Assembly (NCBI GenBank): GCA_964540005.1
Contig: CAZILN010000215.1
Location: 1-8,410, forward strand
Origin: CAZILN01 sp964540005
GTDB taxonomy: Bacteria > Bacteroidota > Bacteroidia > Bacteroidales > SM23-62
Direction: 5' to 3'
DNA length: 8,410 bases
The notes below the pieces were generated by a model. It ran no database searches. It was given only the letters and a program-made list of their open reading frames with translations, and was not told the DNA's origin. Positions 1 through 7,025 of this stretch are shown here, piece by piece. Position 1 is the first letter of the stretch. The number at the start of each line of letters is the position of its first letter. Position numbers and translations under genes: made by a program.

Positions 1-7
1 TAGTAAC

Positions 8-3000
8 ATGATAAATTCATACCCCGGAAATCTCAGGTCAATTATTTCTGCTGTGGTATGCTGCATTAGTATCATAGCATTTCCACCGGTAATCTGTGCA
101 CAGAGCGCAGATATTAAGTTTCAGCATTTAACTACCAGTGACGGACTTTCGCAATCAACCATAGCATGTATTCTGCAGGATAGCAAAGGTTTTATGTGGT
201 TTGGGACCCAGAACGGCTTAAACAGGTATGATGGTTACAGCTTTACAAATTATTATAATGATCCGGATGACACAATCAGTATTCTGGGCAGCTTTATTTT
301 CAGGATAATTGAGGACAGGTACGGGAATTTATGGATAGGGACCGAGAGCGGACTAAACATGTACAACCAATCTGCTAACAATTTCGTCAGGTATCGACAT
401 GATGAGAATGATCCATCGAGCCTGGGTGGTAATGAGGTTCGTGCTATTGTTGAGGATAACAGTGGTAATCTCTGGATTGGAACAGTAGGTGGTGGTCTGG
501 ACCGTTTTGACAGTGACAGCAAGAAATTTATTCATTATCAACATAATAAGAATGATCCGGGCAGTCTGAGCAGTAATAATATCTGTTCTTTATACGAAGA
601 TGATAATAATACCTTATGGATCGGATCTATGGATGGGGATATCGACCTTTTTGACAGGGAAAATGAAACCTTCAGCTCCATTTATTACGGTGGTAAAAAA
701 CTATCTGATGATGAGATCTGGAACATTACGAGTGACAGCAATGGTAATATCTGGATCAGTACCTATCGGAGCGGCCTTTATATGATCAGTTTTTCAGGGA
801 AAGAAGAAGCTGAGGTTTTCCATTATATTCATGACAATAAGGATCCGGGATCCATAAGCTGTAATTTTATATTAACAGTTTTTGAAGACAGCGAAGGAAG
901 GATCTGGGTAGGCACGGAAAACGAAGGATTGAATCTGTTTGACAGAAAGAGTGAAAGCTTCATTCATTACAGATCAGATCCTTTTGACGATAAAAGTCTG
1001 AACAATAATTCCATCTGGTCAGTTTACGAAGACAAAACCGGAAACCTTTGGTTTGGCACACATGCAGGAGGTATAAACCTGCTCACAAAACATGGCGGAT
1101 ATTTTGATCATTATAAGCATTATCCGGGGAATAAAAACAGCCTGAGTCATAATTCAGTGACCTCTTTCTGTGAAGACTCCCGTGGTTACTTCTGGATAGG
1201 TACCGATGGTGGTGGATTAAATAAGTTTGACCGGGGAACAGGGAATTTTATACACTATAATGTGGAGAACAGTGGTCTGGGCAGTGATGCGGTTTTGTCA
1301 ATTTTCGAAGACAGCAGAGGCAATCTCTGGGTCGGAACATGGGAGGGTGGACTGAATTTATTTGACAGGAAAAGCCGCAGTTTTAAAAAGTACACCAAAG
1401 AGAACAGCAGCATTTGCAGTAACACATTCTTTTCAATCATTGAAGATAAAAGGGGTATTTTATGGACGAGTTCATTTTTTGGTGGACTGAGTTATTATGA
1501 CAGGGATCACAATACATTTATTAATTACACTCCCGGTAACAGCCGGATTAGTGATGACCAGATGAGGATGATTCTGGAAGATTCCTATGGGAATCTATGG
1601 GCTTGCGGAGCAACTGGACTGAATTTATTCAATCCTGAAACAGAAACTTTTACCGTATATAAATATGTTGAAAATAACAGGGAAAGTCTGAGCAAAGGAT
1701 ATGTCCTTTCGATCCTGGAAACCGCCGATTCTGCACTTTGGATCGGCACCACAGGTGGTTTGAATAAATTTAACAGGCAGCAGCAGGATTTCACACATTT
1801 TCAAGTTAAAGACGGATTACCCAGCGATGTTATTAAAGGGATTGAGGAGGATGGCCAGGGCAATCTCTGGTTCAGTACAAATAGGGGGATTTCCAGACTG
1901 GATCCCGGAACCGGAATTTTTAAGAATTATGATATTTCAGATTGTTTGCAGAGTAATGAATTTTACCAGTGCAGTTATTATAAATCCCGTAATGGAGAAA
2001 TATATTTTGGAGGTGTTAATGGTTTCAATGTATTTCAGCCGCAAGATATAAAGGACAATCCTTATATTCCTCCGGTTGTAATGACTGATTTCCACATATT
2101 TAATAAACCGGTGAAGATCGGGATCAATTCCCCCTTACCGGTTCATATCAGTGAAGCATCAGTTATCACTCTATCATACTGGCAAACGGTCTTTTCATTT
2201 GAATTTACTGCCTTGAATTATATTTCAAGTGAAAAAAATCAGTACAAGTATAGACTGGATGGTTTTGATCCGGAGTGGAATTATGCTGGCACCAGACATA
2301 CAGTCTCTTACACCAATCTCGATCCGGGTGAATATACTTTTAGAGTGAAGGGCTCCAACAATGATGGGCTATGGAATGAAGAGGGGACTTCTGTAAAGAT
2401 AATCATTACCCCACCTTTCTGGCAAAAATGGTGGTTTAGAATAACCGAAATATCATTACTGGTTTTTACTATACTCCTGATATTTTATTTAAGGATCAGG
2501 CAGGTAATTAACAGAAATGTCATTTTGGAGAAAACGGTGAAAGAACGGACAAAAGAAATCAATGAAAAAAACGCAATTCTCCAGAACCAGACAGAGGAAC
2601 TGAAAGCCCAACGTGATGAATTGGATGTGTCTAATTCTGTCAAAGACAAGTTATTTTCAATCATATCACACGATCTTCGAAGTCCTTTCAATACCCTGAT
2701 AGGGTTTACTGAACTTATCAAGTCAAGATATGATGATTACTCCGATGAGGAGAAAAAGAAAATGATCGGGATTATCAGTGACTCCGCCGATCAAACCTAC
2801 CTCCTTCTTGACAATCTGTTGAACTGGTCCAGGTCACAGAGAGGAAGCCTCCGTTTCAACCCCCGGATGACCAGTATTGTCAGTTTGATAGAAAGTAAAA
2901 TAGATCTGTTGAATTTTCAGGCAGAAAACAAAAATATCCGTATTGAATTTGACCATGCTCAGGAAGATATAACGCTGGAGATAGACCCGGACCTTATCAA

Positions 3001-3325
3001 TGTGGTGATCCAGAATCTGCTCACCAATGCGATCAAATTTACTAAAGCCGATGGTAACATTCAGGTGAATACTAAAATTGAAAACAATCACCTGATTATT
3101 TCTATCAGGGACAACGGGATAGGGATATCGGACGGTGATATAAAGAAACTGTTCAGGCAAGATACTCACTTCTCCTCCAGGGGCACTGTCCAGGAAGTAG
3201 GAACCGGACTTGGCCTGCTAATCTGTAAAGATTTTGTTGAGTTGCACCAGGGGAAAATATGGTTGGAGAGCGAATTGAATAAAGGATCTTCATTTTTCGT
3301 TAGCCTTCCTGTCACACAGACCTAG
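8..3325 (+). CDS. Reg_prop/Y_Y_Y membrane sensor histidine kinase (non-hybrid)
   Basis: Predicted inner-membrane two-component sensor kinase of 1105 residues. In order: a signal peptide (hydrophobic stretch about 12-30, probable cleavage near the CAQSA segment at 30-34); fourteen Reg_prop blades (about 40-680); a Y_Y_Y domain (about 738-802, with the YKYRLDGFDPEW signature); one transmembrane helix (about 808-832); a charged coiled coil (about 836-878); HisKA with the phospho-acceptor His888 in SHDLRSPF; and HATPase_c with N box N1003/N1007, G1 box D1035-N-G-I-G and G2 box GTGLG at 1065-1069. The kinase residues expected for activity are all present. The protein ends just after HATPase_c, so it has no receiver or helix-turn-helix domain, unlike hybrid HTCS proteins. 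By family knowledge the propellers sense a periplasmic ligand, often a glycan; the actual ligand is unknown. Only 7 bases lie upstream and they contain no in-frame stop, so an earlier start off the window is possible. The signal peptide position supports ATG 8. The neighbour downstream is convergent, so no partner regulator is encoded next to its 3' end. Confidence 0.93.
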   Translation: MINSYPGNLRSIISAVVCCISIIAFPPVICAQSADIKFQHLTTSDGLSQSTIACILQDSKGFMWFGTQNGLNRYDGYSFTNYYNDPDDTISILGSFIFRIIEDRYGNLWIGTESGLNMYNQSANNFVRYRHDENDPSSLGGNEVRAIVEDNSGNLWIGTVGGGLDRFDSDSKKFIHYQHNKNDPGSLSSNNICSLYEDDNNTLWIGSMDGDIDLFDRENETFSSIYYGGKKLSDDEIWNITSDSNGNIWISTYRSGLYMISFSGKEEAEVFHYIHDNKDPGSISCNFILTVFEDSEGRIWVGTENEGLNLFDRKSESFIHYRSDPFDDKSLNNNSIWSVYEDKTGNLWFGTHAGGINLLTKHGGYFDHYKHYPGNKNSLSHNSVTSFCEDSRGYFWIGTDGGGLNKFDRGTGNFIHYNVENSGLGSDAVLSIFEDSRGNLWVGTWEGGLNLFDRKSRSFKKYTKENSSICSNTFFSIIEDKRGILWTSSFFGGLSYYDRDHNTFINYTPGNSRISDDQMRMILEDSYGNLWACGATGLNLFNPETETFTVYKYVENNRESLSKGYVLSILETADSALWIGTTGGLNKFNRQQQDFTHFQVKDGLPSDVIKGIEEDGQGNLWFSTNRGISRLDPGTGIFKNYDISDCLQSNEFYQCSYYKSRNGEIYFGGVNGFNVFQPQDIKDNPYIPPVVMTDFHIFNKPVKIGINSPLPVHISEASVITLSYWQTVFSFEFTALNYISSEKNQYKYRLDGFDPEWNYAGTRHTVSYTNLDPGEYTFRVKGSNNDGLWNEEGTSVKIIITPPFWQKWWFRITEISLLVFTILLIFYLRIRQVINRNVILEKTVKERTKEINEKNAILQNQTEELKAQRDELDVSNSVKDKLFSIISHDLRSPFNTLIGFTELIKSRYDDYSDEEKKKMIGIISDSADQTYLLLDNLLNWSRSQRGSLRFNPRMTSIVSLIESKIDLLNFQAENKNIRIEFDHAQEDITLEIDPDLINVVIQNLLTNAIKFTKADGNIQVNTKIENNHLIISIRDNGIGISDGDIKKLFRQDTHFSSRGTVQEVGTGLGLLICKDFVELHQGKIWLESELNKGSSFFVSLPVTQT
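125..2050 (+). repeat. Fourteen protein-level Reg_prop beta-propeller repeats
   Basis: Within the kinase, the blade core (consensus LWIGTxxGGLNxFD, preceded by an EDsxGN turn) recurs fourteen times. The cores begin at residues 63, 108, 155, 203, 248, 299, 347, 395, 440, 485, 530, 577, 620 and 665, a period of 43-51 residues. Many linkers carry an NDPxSLSxN segment. Fourteen blades fit two seven-bladed propellers, the arrangement known for Bacteroides HTCS sensor domains; that assignment is inference. Blades 5 (IWISTYRSG), 10 (LWTSSFFGG), 11 (LWACGATG) and 14 (IYFGGVNG) depart most from the consensus. The DNA has diverged between copies, so this is an old protein repeat and not a recent tandem duplication. 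Confidence 0.9.
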
Positions 3326-3415
3326 CATTGTTCGTATATCCCTGCCATCCAGCACCAGGATAATAATTATCAATTAAGCCTTAAAGATTCAAGCAGTTCT
3401 AAAATACAGGTGAGC
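3326..3415. other. Convergent intergenic spacer, no clear terminator
   Basis: Ninety bases separate the 3' ends of the kinase gene and the yjbQ gene, which face each other. The spacer is AT-rich and holds only weak inverted repeats: gataat/attatc around 3359-3371 and ttaag/cttaa around 3375-3385. None has a GC-rich stem followed by a T run on either strand. Transcription of both units must end in or near here, but no intrinsic terminator can be named from the sequence. Confidence 0.6.
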
Positions 3416-3832
3416 TCATTCACCAATGATCTTTACCAGTACCCTTTTCTTTCGCTTCCCGTCAAATTCCCCGTAAAAGATCTGTTCCCACGGGCCAAAG
3501 TCGAGGCTGCCGTCTGTAACGGCCACTACTACCTCCCTGCCCATAATGGTCCGTTTCAGGTGGGCATCGGCATTGTCTTCGTATCCATTATGCCGGTACT
3601 GGCTGTATGGCTTTTCCGGTGCAAGCTTTTCAAGCCATACTTCGAAGTCGTGGTGCAGGCCTGATTCATCATCATTAATGAACACACTGGCTGAGATATG
3701 CATGGCATTTACCAGGCATAAGCCTTCCTGTATCCCGCTTTCTGCCAGGCAGGTTTGTACTTCGGGAGTGATATTTATAAGCTGCCTGCGCTGTGTTATA
3801 TCGAACCAGAGTTCTTTTCGGTATGATTTCAT
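3416..3832 (-). CDS. YjbQ/UPF0047 family protein (secondary thiamine-phosphate synthase type)
   Basis: A 138-residue protein, the usual full length for the YjbQ (UPF0047) family. Family features are visible: the NAMHISASVFIND segment (His45, matching the QHTSAS motif of E. coli YjbQ), the HHDFE segment (His61-Asp62), YRHN (His81), NADAHLK (His91), and a C-terminal GPWEQIFYGEFDG segment ending in the typical IIGE. These conserved histidines are thought to form the active or metal site. E. coli YjbQ has reported weak thiamine-phosphate synthase activity, and databases name the family on that basis, but its physiological role is unsettled. The ATG at 3832 gives an N-terminus that aligns with the family. 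An AAGGA lies directly against it, closer than an ideal ribosome binding site. The gene starts 20 bases after the mutase stop, so it is probably the last gene of the same transcript, though nothing ties it functionally to sugar nucleotides. Confidence 0.9.
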   Translation of the reverse strand: MKSYRKELWFDITQRRQLINITPEVQTCLAESGIQEGLCLVNAMHISASVFINDDESGLHHDFEVWLEKLAPEKPYSQYRHNGYEDNADAHLKRTIMGREVVVAVTDGSLDFGPWEQIFYGEFDGKRKKRVLVKIIGE

Positions 3833-3852
3833 TCCTTAGATTTTTAAAGACG

Positions 3853-5595
3853 TCATATTCCAAGTTCTTTTTTAATGGTTTCTATTTTACTGTCAAGTTC
3901 TGAAACGGCAGCCTCATAATTCTCCCTCTTATTCAGTTCGCCCCTCACAGAAAAATAGAATTTTATCTTTGGTTCCGTACCCGAGGGACGGATGGATACC
4001 TTGGTCGCATCTGAGGTAATGAACTGCAGTACATTGGAGACAGGTAGGTTTATTTCGTGGGTGGTGCTGGTTTGAGCATCACTTGACTTTTGTTCCTGGT
4101 AATCGTGAATCAGAATGACATCGGATCCGGCAAGGGTTTCAGGGGGATTATTCCTGTAATTCACCATCATTTCCTGTATCTCTTCTGCACCCGATTTACC
4201 CTTCCTGTAAATAGATATAAGGCTTTCCCTGAAAAGCCCGAATTCCTGGTAGATATCGAGTAAGAGCTTGCAAAGGGTCTTACCCTGGTCCCGGGCCCAT
4301 GCCGCAGCCTCAGCAATCAGGGCACAGGACATGACTGCGTCCTTGTCCCGTACAAACTCACCTGCCAGGTACCCGTAGCTTTCTTCTGCTCCTGCTATAA
4401 AACTCTTTTTGCCTTCATGCCTTCTGATAATATCAGCTATGAATTTAAATCCTGTCAGCACATTAAATACTTCTACACGGAAATATCCGGCGATCTCAGC
4501 CAATATCTCCGATGTTACAATAGTTTTGACGATATATTCCTTACCGGAAAGCATGCCTTTCTCTTCCCATTTGTAAAGAAGATAATATATAAGCAGGGCC
4601 CCTGTCTGGTTACCGTTTAACAGGACCATCCTGTCATCATTATCTCTCACGGCGATCCCGACACGGTCAGCATCCGGATCGGTTCCCATGACCAGGTCTG
4701 CATGGGTCTCTTCGGCTTTTTCCAGGGCCATTGCCAGTGCGGCTGATTCTTCAGGATTGGGAGAATATACTGTTGGGAAGTTTCCATCAACAACATCCTG
4801 CTCGGGTACATTGATGAGGGATGTGAAACCAAACTTCCTGAGCGACATGGGTACCAGTTTTACACCTGTACCGTGAATAGGTGTATATACGATCTTTAAA
4901 TCACTGTGTTTTTTAATGATATCAGGTGACAGTGACAATTTGTGGAGATTATTGAGATATATCCTGTCAAAATCTTCACTGATGAGTTCTATCCCTTCAT
5001 CCGGACCGTCAAAATTAACTTCATCAATACCGGTGATCTTCCGGACCTCCCTGATAATGTTTTTATCATGCGGACTGATAATTTGTCCCCCGTCTTCCCA
5101 GTAAACCTTATATCCGTTATACTCTTTAGGATTATGAGAAGCTGTGATTACGATACCGCTCTGACAACCAAAATGCCTGATGGCGAAAGATAACTCGGGT
5201 GTGGGCTTGAGTTCATCAAATACAAAAGCCTTTATACCATTTGCGCTAGCTATCTTTGCGGCCGTATCCGCAAATAATTTACTGTTATTCCTGCAATCAT
5301 AGGCAATGGCTATTTTTATTTCTGAACGGTCTTTAAAGCTGCTGAGCAGGTAATTGCATAACCCCTGGGTTGCCATTCCAACAGTGTATATATTCATACG
5401 GTTTGTACCCACACCCATAATACCGCGGAGTCCCCCGGTACCAAATTCGAGATGAGTATAGAAGGCCTCCGTGAGTTCATTCTCATCATTTTCCATCAGG
5501 TATCTGATCCTGTCTTTAGATTCCTGGTCTATCGGGCTTTCCAGCCATTCTGTGGCTTTCTGAAGTACCTGTTCCTTTAAGTCTTTACTGATCAT
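3853..5595 (-). CDS. Alpha-D-phosphohexomutase (phosphoglucomutase/phosphomannomutase)
   Basis: Cytoplasmic enzyme of 580 residues that interconverts hexose-6-phosphate and hexose-1-phosphate. All four signature loops of the superfamily are present: the substrate loop FGTGGLRG (51-58), the catalytic phosphoserine loop TASHNP (Ser153), the metal loop GTDPDADRVG (Asp306, Asp308, Asp310), the sugar-specificity loop GAEESYG (402-408) and the phosphate-binding loop RPSGTEP (536-542). The length and the GTNRMNIYTV segment after the first loop resemble the Bacillus subtilis PgcA-type phosphoglucomutases rather than the shorter (about 450 residue) AlgC/ManB type. The ATG start overlaps the rfbD stop in an ATGA, which implies translational coupling. 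In this setting the likely job is making glucose-1-phosphate for RfbA. The glucose versus mannose preference is inferred from resemblance and context and is not proven by the sequence. Confidence 0.95.
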   Translation of the reverse strand: MISKDLKEQVLQKATEWLESPIDQESKDRIRYLMENDENELTEAFYTHLEFGTGGLRGIMGVGTNRMNIYTVGMATQGLCNYLLSSFKDRSEIKIAIAYDCRNNSKLFADTAAKIASANGIKAFVFDELKPTPELSFAIRHFGCQSGIVITASHNPKEYNGYKVYWEDGGQIISPHDKNIIREVRKITGIDEVNFDGPDEGIELISEDFDRIYLNNLHKLSLSPDIIKKHSDLKIVYTPIHGTGVKLVPMSLRKFGFTSLINVPEQDVVDGNFPTVYSPNPEESAALAMALEKAEETHADLVMGTDPDADRVGIAVRDNDDRMVLLNGNQTGALLIYYLLYKWEEKGMLSGKEYIVKTIVTSEILAEIAGYFRVEVFNVLTGFKFIADIIRRHEGKKSFIAGAEESYGYLAGEFVRDKDAVMSCALIAEAAAWARDQGKTLCKLLLDIYQEFGLFRESLISIYRKGKSGAEEIQEMMVNYRNNPPETLAGSDVILIHDYQEQKSSDAQTSTTHEINLPVSNVLQFITSDATKVSIRPSGTEPKIKFYFSVRGELNKRENYEAAVSELDSKIETIKKELGI

Positions 5596-6473
5596 ATCTT
5601 GTTATTGCTTATTAGTTCCAGTATGCAGTCCTGCAGGCTTTGTTTCCAGTGGGGAATATCAACATTGTATTTGTTTATGATTCCGGATTTATCCATGACG
5701 CTGTAGGAAGGCCTTTTAGCCTTCTGAGGGTACCCTGAAGAAGGTACCGGTATTATTTCACAGTCGATTCCTGACAATTGTATGATTTCTTTTGCCAGCT
5801 CGTACCAGCTGCACTGACCGGCATTGGAGTAATGGAAGATGTCAACACCCGGAGTATCCTCTCCTGGGTTTATATCCTGGATGATCCTGATGATCATACG
5901 GGCCAGGTCTCGGGCATTGGTCGGGGTACCCAGCTGGTCATTGACCACAGTAAGTTCATCACGCTGCCTTCCAAGCCTTATTATGGTTTTTACAAAATTG
6001 GAACCGTAAAGTGAATATAACCAGGAAGTACGTATAATGATCCCTGAACCTGTGGATATTACGTGTTCTTCGCCGGCCAGTTTGCTTTTTCCATATACTG
6101 ACAGAGGATTTGGGCTATCTTCAGTAGTGTACGGGGTATTTTTCACCCCGTCAAAAATAAAATCAGTTGAAATCTGGATAAAGGGCATCTCCTTTGTATG
6201 GGCAGCCCTTGCCAGGTATTTAACCGCTTCCCCGTTGATCCTGAATGCAAGTTCAGCTTCATCTTCAGCTTCATCCACAGCGGTATAGGCAGCACAATTC
6301 AGCAGAATATCAGGTTGAATATTGTACAAAAAGCGTTCGATTTCATCCTCCCGGCAGATATCAAGTTCATCTACATCAGTAAATATAAACTGGATCGAAG
6401 GATCAGAATGTTCCAGTCTCTTGATTTCCTGTCCTAACTGACCATTGGCGCCGGTAACCAGGATTAGTTTCAT
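5592..6473 (-). CDS. rfbD: dTDP-4-dehydrorhamnose reductase
   Basis: Last enzyme of dTDP-L-rhamnose synthesis, an NAD(P)H-dependent reduction of dTDP-4-keto-L-rhamnose in the cytoplasm. The 293 residues match the RmlD/RfbD length. Visible features are the nucleotide-binding GANGQLG (8-14), NCAAYTAVD (59-67), STDFIFDG (102-109, usually STDYVFDG; conservative changes), the catalytic Tyr127-x3-Lys131 in VYGKSK, RTSWLY (148-153) and GTPT (182-185). The start codon shares one base with the rfbC stop (TAATG) and its own stop overlaps the mutase start (ATGA), so it sits in a tightly coupled run. No Shine-Dalgarno sequence is apparent, as is common in Bacteroidota. Confidence 0.96.
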   Translation of the reverse strand: MKLILVTGANGQLGQEIKRLEHSDPSIQFIFTDVDELDICREDEIERFLYNIQPDILLNCAAYTAVDEAEDEAELAFRINGEAVKYLARAAHTKEMPFIQISTDFIFDGVKNTPYTTEDSPNPLSVYGKSKLAGEEHVISTGSGIIIRTSWLYSLYGSNFVKTIIRLGRQRDELTVVNDQLGTPTNARDLARMIIRIIQDINPGEDTPGVDIFHYSNAGQCSWYELAKEIIQLSGIDCEIIPVPSSGYPQKAKRPSYSVMDKSGIINKYNVDIPHWKQSLQDCILELISNNKI

Positions 6474-7024
6474 TATATAAAATTATTTTCTGCTTCATCC
6501 AGGGCAGGGAAGCTGGCATCCTTCTCAGATACCTTAATATTCTCAGCCGGCAGTTTCCAGTCTATTCCCAGGCTGGGGTCAGCATAATGAATACCTCTTT
6601 CTGCCTCTGGCTTGTACAGCTCATCACATTTGTAGAATACCGTTGCAGATTCGCTGAGAACCGAAAAACCATGTGCAAATCCCCCGGGGATCAATATCTG
6701 CAATTGATTCTCTGCTGATATTTCAATGGTAAAAGCCTTACCGAAGGTAGGGGAGTTTTTTCTAAGGTCGACTGCTACATCCCAGATATTTCCTTCAAGA
6801 ACGCGGAGCAATTTTGTTTGTGCATTAGGATTCAGCTGGTAGTGAAGGCCCCTGATGATCCCGTAGGAAGACTGTGACTGGTTATCCTGTACAAAAACCC
6901 GGCTGATGCCGGCATCACTGAAAACCTGCTTATTGTAACTTTCGAAAAAATATCCTCTGGGGTCTGTAAAGATCCTTGGCTGTATAATCAATAAACCCGG
7001 GAACCTGGTTTCTCTGAGTTCCAT
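6473..7024 (-). CDS. rfbC: dTDP-4-dehydrorhamnose 3,5-epimerase
   Basis: Converts dTDP-4-keto-6-deoxy-D-glucose to dTDP-4-keto-L-rhamnose. The protein has 183 residues and a cupin-type fold. Family signatures: an N-terminal TRFPGLLIIQPRIF segment, DPRGYFFE (21-28), QDNQSQS, RGLHYQ with catalytic His61, Lys71, GGFAHGF (114-120), the FYKCDELY segment with the catalytic Tyr131, and Asp169 in SEKD, which pairs with the histidine. The chosen ATG at 7024 gives the normal family N-terminus (MELRETRFPG) and lies one base after the rfbA stop. A longer in-frame version from 7066 would add a basic 14-residue leader that overlaps the rfbA coding end and has no counterpart in the family. The stop TAA overlaps the rfbD ATG by one base. 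Confidence 0.96.
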   Translation of the reverse strand: MELRETRFPGLLIIQPRIFTDPRGYFFESYNKQVFSDAGISRVFVQDNQSQSSYGIIRGLHYQLNPNAQTKLLRVLEGNIWDVAVDLRKNSPTFGKAFTIEISAENQLQILIPGGFAHGFSVLSESATVFYKCDELYKPEAERGIHYADPSLGIDWKLPAENIKVSEKDASFPALDEAENNFI

Positions 7025-7025
7025 T

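Noticed and set aside
97..99. Cys30 near the signal peptide end as a lipoprotein lipobox
   Set aside because: The preceding residues P-V-I do not fit the small-residue lipobox pattern, and a later transmembrane helix already anchors the protein.
125..2050. Regular spacing of about 140 bases considered as a DNA tandem repeat or CRISPR-like array
   Set aside because: The periodicity comes from protein blades. The DNA copies are diverged and fully coding, with no constant repeat units or spacers.
2834..3169. Open frame of 111 codons on the minus strand inside the kinase gene
   Set aside because: It lies opposite the HisKA/HATPase_c coding region, whose motifs are intact. It has no recognisable domain and is a shadow of the real gene.
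3359..3371. gataat-a-attatc inverted repeat as an operator or terminator
   Set aside because: It is AT-only apart from the end pair and has a one-base centre. Such repeats are expected by chance in AT-rich spacers.
3409..3424. Inverted repeat ggtga/tcacc at the yjbQ stop codon as a possible terminator
   Set aside because: The stem is only five pairs, overlaps coding sequence and is not followed by a T run on either strand.
3410..3839. Two plus-strand open frames (84 and 97 codons) opposite yjbQ
   Set aside because: Both are antisense to a gene with clear family motifs and neither resembles a known protein.
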